The notes beneath the pieces are model-generated. The model saw nothing but the letters and a program-made list of their open reading frames with translations. It did no database searches and was not told the DNA's origin. Both the position numbers and the translations under genes were made by a program. Of a DNA stretch of 64,000 bases, positions 57,790-64,000 are shown in pieces (within the stretch, counting starts at the first letter, position 1; each line of letters opens with the position of its first letter). The DNA is from Chlorops oryzae (taxonomy: Eukaryota; Arthropoda; Insecta; Diptera; Chloropidae): NCBI GenBank assembly GCA_020466095.1, contig CM035808.1, positions 17,027,853 through 17,091,852 on the forward strand, read 5' to 3'.

Positions 57790-60195
57790 CGATCGAAAGA
57801 CTACAAGGAAGGCTGTCACAAGCCAAATTGAATGGTTTTGCAGAAAGCGGCACGCAATTTCAGGTTGACAATGGTCTGTTCACGCTTTCGTGTGTTTTTT
57901 GTTGTCCTCACGTTTGTTGTTTTTATTGTTGTTGCTGTTGTTGTTGTTGTTGCCGGCCGTAGCCGTTGTGTGATTTGTCAAAACTGTTACGATGCTTATC
58001 GAAGCTCATAAAGAGTAGGCGCGCCGCGGAGGCTCTCTTTGTTTGTTGTCTTTCGAGCTTGTTGTAATAAAAATTATTGAATATCTTGATCAAAATTTCG
58101 AATTTCAAAGAAGTCAACGCGAGAAATATAACCGAAGATTAATACACAAAAACAAATTTCGTGCCTACAACAAAAAAAAAAATACAAAACCATTGGGAAA
58201 GCCAATCAACGTGAACGGATTTTTATCGCCTTTGCGCGAGCACATAATTGTGTACCGCTCATTAGTATTGTACTAGGGCTTGGTAACTTATTGAACCCGA
58301 ATATTCGACTTCTATGAAACTGAACGTGTCGATTGGGCTTTTATTCAGCTTCGATTTAGTTTCTTTGGATTTTATAGGCAACACTTTTCCGGGGAAATTT
58401 CTTGCCTTGGCGCCTTTGAGCTTCCTTCATTTTTCAATTGAGTACTGAAAATGGAGCTTATGTATTTATGCATGTGGGAATGTGCCTTCGTGCGATGATA
58501 TATCATATCAAAAATAAAGAAGAGGTGCAGCAAGTGCCAACAATAATTCGAGTTAAATAAGCGGATGGACATAAAAATCGTACGCTCCGAATACTCCGCC
58601 ATACACGTGCCAAGACTTTCGGCTTGAGACAATAAATTGACACGCGGCAATGACAGAAATGCCTCGAAAAATCGTCGCAACGATTGTCAACCCAGACGGA
58701 CAGACAGTGCTCAAAGGCATTGACATTTTAATTTGTTCGAGAATTTCTGTTAAACGTATGCAGGCATGCATGTTTGTATGTATGTATGTATGTACACTGA
58801 AGATAATCACAATATTTTTGAGAGACACTTACTCCTTAAAGGCTTTCTTTCAAAGACTATTTGCATAGCTGAGATTAGATAATTTACGAAATGCGAGCAA
58901 AGTGTTCTTAAGCTTATCGCTTGAGTTGAATGCACCTTCTCCAGTTGCACTAAAACTTTGATGATTGATGAATTTTGTTGGCTGGAAAGAAAACTGAAGT
59001 GTAAATCTCTAGGCTAAGATTTCAGATGAAAAAACCTTAAACTCATTTTAGAAAATGAAGTGAACAGGACTGGAGATATTCCTTCCATAAAGTATGAAGA
59101 TTTTTTCGGTGAATCTCTGCAGTAAGTGTTACTAGTGACTGATTCAATTTGTCACTAGTTCCTGCGTTACCAGTGCTAGTGACCGACTGTACCCGTTCCA
59201 TTGCATTCTCCTATTGACACTTTTTATGAATGTATATTCGAGAGGACACCAGTCGTCGATTGAACTAGTGATGCAGTAGAAGCAGTGCATTGGCTTAGGT
59301 ACGTAAATAGAAAGCAACAATGAGCTGGGATGGCTCGAACGAGTGCCGAACTTTTATCCTTTTCAAGTAGACAATTCATAGGAATTTTCGCTCGAAGCTG
59401 TGAAAGGATTCACGAGATTTCAGAACGGAAACTTTCCTTTCTCTCTTCTCACCCATAAGAATAATCCTCCGAATTGTAAAAGTTTTCCACTTCTCGCCTG
59501 CCCAGGGATTGCAACACGAGCCTTCGGATCGATTATGCTACGGAGCCTTCTGATTTTCGCTCAGCAAATTTCCTAACATGAATGTTCGAGAAAATTGAAC
59601 TGTAAACCTCCTCGTTGACCATATCTATAGAATGTCAGTGGTGACAAAGGGGTCAATTTGCCCCGCATTTACTTACATACATCATAAAACCTCGCATGTA
59701 TGTATGTATGTTATAAATTAAAATTGAAATTTTTCTATTCCAACCATTCTCAATCATGAGGTTATGATGGATTTCTCATAGCTCTAGCTCCCCACATGGT
59801 AAATACACTCTTCTTGCTTTTAAATTCTATCAGCGGAATTCCTAGCTCTATTAAACCTCGAAAGGAGAATTAAAAAGTTCCTTTTCAGTCGCTAGAGACT
59901 CTTAATCTTATATTCGATTAATGAGATAATTTTTCCCCCCAACTTCCACCCCCATTGCATTTCCAATTACAAATAGAGACCCCTAAACTAAAATTATTTG
60001 ATATCATTGTTTTTTTCATCTTAAATCACTTCCTTTGGTATGATTTCATTTCTTCTCTCTTCATTTGGTTTTATTTTATTTTCACTGACTTCTTCGAGTT
60101 TCGTTTGATAAATCGACAACAATCGCTTTAATGCTCACACTAAATCTTATTAGCAATGACAATCGATTAATTTAGTATGCAGGCTGCGTATGAGT

Positions 60196-60200
60196 GAGAA

Positions 60201-60232
<32 letters not shown>
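60196..60232. repeat. AG microsatellite ending in a G run
   Basis: About twelve AG units run directly into eleven G residues. Confidence 0.9.
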
Positions 60233-61154
60233 AATACAATCTTTAAAAAATCTTCCAAATAAAGCAAGCCCATTACCCAATGACGCGTTGCAAAGGTATT
60301 TTCAGGAAATTACAACAAAACACGAATTCTTCGCGCATGCGCCGCGGCGCAATCTCATGAATCAATACCTGCACTGCCCTGAACTGATCGGCACTGCGCT
60401 GCGCTGCACTGCCTTCCAGTGCCTCGTAAAGGCGCGCAACATCGATCTTTTTTCGAATGCATTCGAACACCGATCATTTGTATAGATTTATGTTTTCAGC
60501 GTTTGCTTGGATTGTGTTTCTCTGATTTCATCCATGTCCAATGTTGACAAATACAAGGCAATAAGTCAAAACGTCCAGGAAATTTCACCCAAAAACTCAA
60601 CAAAAAAAAAAAGAATAAAATAAAACCAAAAACATTCTAAAGAAGAGCAATCCAAAAAGAAAGTAGAAAATTAAAGGCAGAATTCGATTCTTTCGTCTGT
60701 ATTGATGACCTTTTCTTTTCCCTTCTCCATGGACAAACATATATACATATGTATATGTGTCTCCTACGTTCTGATGAACTGACTGCTGGCGTCGAGTTTT
60801 CTTCTACTCATTGATCGTTTAACCACTTTGTCAAACAACTGTAAAAGGTGTTCTCGTTACATCAGAACGTCTGTAGCTCATCGATTACGTTATTCTAATT
60901 TCTATTCTCTTTCTCCGATTCGGTTTATTCCTTGAGGAAAACTCGGAGGTTTTTACTTTCGCTTTCGCATGTTGATACCTGTTCGGGCTCGGTCATTAAG
61001 AGTAAGAGCAGATCAGTCTGTTTTCGCTTCGTATTGAGGTGTACACTGTGCATTTTAATACCAGATAAGCTCTCAAGAGAGAATATATTGGGTTTGTGCG
61101 TACGTATGTAAAAATCAAAACCATTCGAGTTAGACCAAACAATAAGTACTCATA

Positions 61155-61620
61155 TAGAAATGATCAGCGTCAACAGAAGATTCTATTTAGGCATGATCGC
61201 CCGTCTGTCTGTCCATCTGTCCGTCTCTCTGTCTAGGTACTGTTTGCTTTTAGGAGTTGAGCTATTTTCACGAAATGCTTGAGGAAGACAATTTCAAGAG
61301 TGAACCAGATCGGACTATTTTTATGGCTACCCCTAGTACTAGAGTTTGTTGTTAAGAAAGTCCTCAACAACCTGAAATTTTTGAGAGATTTTAATTAGAT
61401 TTGATTTGTTATATTTACTTGATCGATCCATTTTTAAGGTACAGTATTAGGGTCTGTTACAAAAATCGCCGTCTGCTCTAATATCGGTTTTTCTCGAGAT
61501 ATATCAATGAAGCTTAAACTTTTATCTAGCTTATGTTAAAGCCTCCCATTAAATTTCAAAAATTTGAAAAAGTGATCGTGGCAAAATAGCTGTTTTCATA
61601 AAGTAATTGGATAGACCTGA
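61155..61620 (+). mobile_element. DINE-1-like repeat, internal part
   Basis: A CCGTCTGTCTGTCC block is followed by GGCTACCCCTAGTACTAGAG and TTAGGGTCTGTTACAAAAAT, shared with the 49.6-kb copy (GGTACCTCCAGTACTAGGG and AGGGTCTGTTACGAAAAT). A segment ending GGTCTGTTAC appears duplicated within the copy. Both ends are degraded. Confidence 0.6.
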
Positions 61621-61964
61621 GAATGTGAGGTTTCTTTAACCGAATTCTGCCGACGCAGCAGTCGCACACGTATACCGTATACCGATTTGTGCGAAAACCG
61701 GTCGGCTGCGTTCGTGAGTGTACAAAACCAACTACGTTTATGTATAGGTCTGGCCATCACTGTTCTAAAGCAAATATTCAAACGTATATATATAATTAAC
61801 TATTTATCCGTGACAGGTTTTGCAAATTTTTGCCTGACATCAACACCCCCACCGCTTGAACCTGACTTGGAGGCATGGTCTAGAAACCGAATCCCCTGTA
61901 AGTTCTTCTTTTACATCGATTTGATTTCAGGCGAACAGAGAAAATATCAGTTGATTTTTGTTAG

Positions 61965-62088
61965 TAGGTGTCTTCCCTTAAACGTGTATTTGCCTCGAAA
62001 ACTTCGAAAACTCGAAGAATTAAGAAGTTTTGTATGAAAAATTTTACATTTTCTCAGCTTTTTCGATCTTTTTAAGGGAAGGCCCCTA
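61965..62088. mobile_element. MITE (124 bp) with TAGGKGYCTTCCCTTAAA ends
   Basis: TAGGTGTCTTCCCTTAAA at the left and the complement TAGGGGCCTTCCCTTAAA at the right differ at two bases. GTTAG flanks both ends (61960-61964 and 62089-62093). It ends the 116-codon ORF that begins upstream, which is therefore not a gene. Confidence 0.75.
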
Positions 62089-62099
62089 GTTAGAAGGGA

Positions 62100-64000
62100 C
62101 TTGTTTGAAACGATTTATCGATTAAAAATTAATTTCTCTTATAGGAAATTCAATTTTTCAATTTCGATTTGAATTTATTATCATATTTCATCCTACCACA
62201 AAACATTCACATCATTTACTTTGATGACTTTCTAAAGTACACAAAATAACAGCATAAAGAAAAATTTTTCTTAGTGTACCCAGCTCGATAATTTGGTGTT
62301 GCATTCTTAGCTACCCTCGAACCATATTGAATCGACCTTCTGTTCAAATGAATCCTCCTACGAAACCTTCAATCAACATTGAAGCTGTATAATCTAATTG
62401 AAGTTCAAAACGAAATACTATACTACATATATCGATAGCAGCTAATGAGAGCCATCAAAATAGAAGAAAGCAAAAAGAAAAGAGCCAATAGAACCAAAAA
62501 TCAAATGCCCACATTCACCTGAAGTCACATCAGTTCATGGGCATCAACATTTTGAATTACGAGCTCAGATCGAATTGCCCATTTCGAGACTTTGATTTAT
62601 TTCAAGTAGACGTATTGAGCAACAACAACAATAGCAACAGCAACAACAATGAGTATATTTAACACTACAAACACCGCGGGTCGCCTTTACCTCACAGAAC
62701 GGTTTCGTAACCACAAGAATTGCTGCTGCTGGCACCTCCAAAAAAAAAAAAAAAAAATTCACAAAAACCGAAAGTATTGTTGTAGTTTTCTTGTTGCCTC
62801 CGTTGTTGTTAAAATTTTGTTTGTTTTTGTTTTTATTTTTATTTTTTTCTTTTTCTTGTGGTCTCAAAATATCGGTGGTCCCAGATTCCCCATCTTTAAT
62901 AGTCAAGATGTATTCTGATTTGATTTATTTCAGAATTAGTCTCTCAAGCGATTAGCCGTGCAACTGCTGGCTCAACATTTTACCCAAAGAGGGGAAAGAG
63001 ACACGACCGACGCGTCGCAACTTGCAGCCACAACTTTTATATGATTTTATTGATAGAAGATTTCATCGAAAGATTTTTTTTGTTCAACTTGAAGTTGGAA
63101 ATGCTTTAACCGTAGTTTTTATATCTGATTTGATTATCGGAAAGGATTTTCAGAAAAATTCATATTAACACCTTAAGGGGCGACTGGTGTCAATGGCATG
63201 GAAGTTAGAACTTTTAAACACCTAGGTACATATTCCCATTGAAAGGGGTTTTTTCCTTACTGAAAACACATCAAGAGGGATTTTTCGAAAGTCCCTAACT
63301 AAGTTAATGGCATCATAATCGCTTTGAAAAGAAATTTACCCTTGCCTTCTGGAAAACATATGTATTCATTTTTATGCATTCGCAACTGATCCATCTGCCA
63401 TATTTGACATATTATTGGATAAAATTATTAATATGAAACTTCTGAAGGGATCCCTTAAAAGATTCCTTAAATACCATCGAGGAAAAACAAACGTTTTTGG
63501 TTTCTCCAAAGATTTCTTGAAAAAATTTTGTCGGTATTTAAATCCATCACACATGGCTGTTCATGGAAAGACGACCTTCGGTTTTCATGAAAGACTAAAA
63601 TCGAATAAAAATAAAAAGACTAAAGACAAGTGTCATCAACGTCTGCATTTTCCGTATCATTAAAAAGCATTTGACTCATTTTTATGATTTTCCGTGCATT
63701 TTCCATGGTCAATGAAAGACAATTTCAAAGATAAACTCGAGAGATTTTTACGATCTGTCGTTAAAAATAAAATAAATAAAAAACTAAGAGGCAAGCGCAC
63801 CAACGAAGAAGATCCGCAAATAGATCAATGATAGATACGAAAACCTCCGTCAAAAAGGACTTGTTGTGGCTAGTTTAAAGGAAATCGGAAAGCCCTCAAA
63901 ATCAAAGGACTCAACAAATACAAATTCTGAATGAAAAGGGAATAAAATTAAGGGAATAGAGAAGAGAAGAAGCCAAATTTATTCGCTCAATTACTTCTCG
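62100..64000. other. No gene seen
   Basis: Low-complexity A and T runs and a CAA tract. The 82-codon frame at 63415 is Lys-rich and lacks any recognisable domain. Confidence 0.45.
62619..62650. repeat. CAA microsatellite
   Basis: Interrupted CAA tract of about ten units. Confidence 0.85.

Larger units (their letters stand above)
55010..61150. other. No gene seen
   Basis: Microsatellites and one hAT-like end only. Some GC-richer parts (57650-57760, 60330-60440) have leader-like composition but no supported exon. Confidence 0.45.

Noticed and set aside
61687..62037. 116-codon plus-strand ORF
   Set aside because: Its last third lies inside a MITE with its own target duplication (61965-62088).

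Overview
The window looks like nuclear DNA from a higher fly (Diptera, Brachycera), probably not Drosophila itself. It is AT-rich and gene-poor. It carries several DINE-1/INE-1-like repeats (Helitron-type: a GGGTAT start, a GTCTGTC-rich block, GGGCGTGGC motifs, a short 3' hairpin and a CTTGTTTT end), TATG and GTCT microsatellites, and many small cut-and-paste elements. Introns are short with GTAAG-type donors, and one site resembles a fly Inr/DPE promoter. A tephritid-like fly is a reasonable guess, but the species cannot be fixed from the sequence alone. There are no prokaryotic features, no CRISPR array and no tRNA or rRNA gene that I can see.

Only two genes are certain. They are an intronless tandem pair on the minus strand (24722-26188 and 27577-29019) that encode related, highly charged coiled-coil proteins of about 480-490 residues. 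They look like trichohyalin/plectin-homology (TPH) proteins, the group that includes the axonemal proteins MNS1, CFAP45 and CFAP53. A dead RTE-type retrotransposon tail lies between them. A third candidate, at 5657-6024, is a three-exon, 54-residue basic microprotein gene. Its leader is split by a hAT element, and its first exon lies at the edge of a large old inverted repeat. An unidentified 164-codon ORF (22339-22833) may be a gene fragment or pseudogene. A perfect Inr plus a well-spaced DPE-like site (38029-38063) may mark the start of a gene running to the right.

Most of the rest is a layered graveyard of mobile DNA. Region by region: 0.4-1.1 kb, an element with CACACWGAG ends; 3.5-5.7 kb, an inverted repeat, the hAT insertion and the microgene; 9.2-10.6 kb, a possible decayed exon-intron gene; 11.0-11.8 kb, a DINE-1-like copy; 12.07-13.71 kb, a four-element nest in which a hAT MITE was entered by a 1.2-kb near-perfect foldback and by a 170-bp MITE, and the foldback was entered by a PIF/Harbinger MITE; 13.9-15.15 kb, the ruined 3' end of an RNase H-bearing non-LTR retrotransposon; 15.4-15.84 kb, a palindromic MITE; 16.5-19.6 kb, diverged repeat DNA; 31.2-32.7 kb, an element with subterminal TTAACATG motifs and a DINE-1-like copy inside it; 39.0-41.5 kb, a second nest of at least six elements; further MITEs at 46.8, 50.3, 54.6 and 62.0 kb. 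Several elements can be read confidently because target-site duplications, or empty copies within this same window, show what the site looked like before insertion.

The long stretches at 32.7-39.0, 41.5-46.8, 47.2-49.6, 51-54.5, 55-61 and 62.1-64 kb hold no gene that I can support. They read as intergenic or large-intron sequence with microsatellites.
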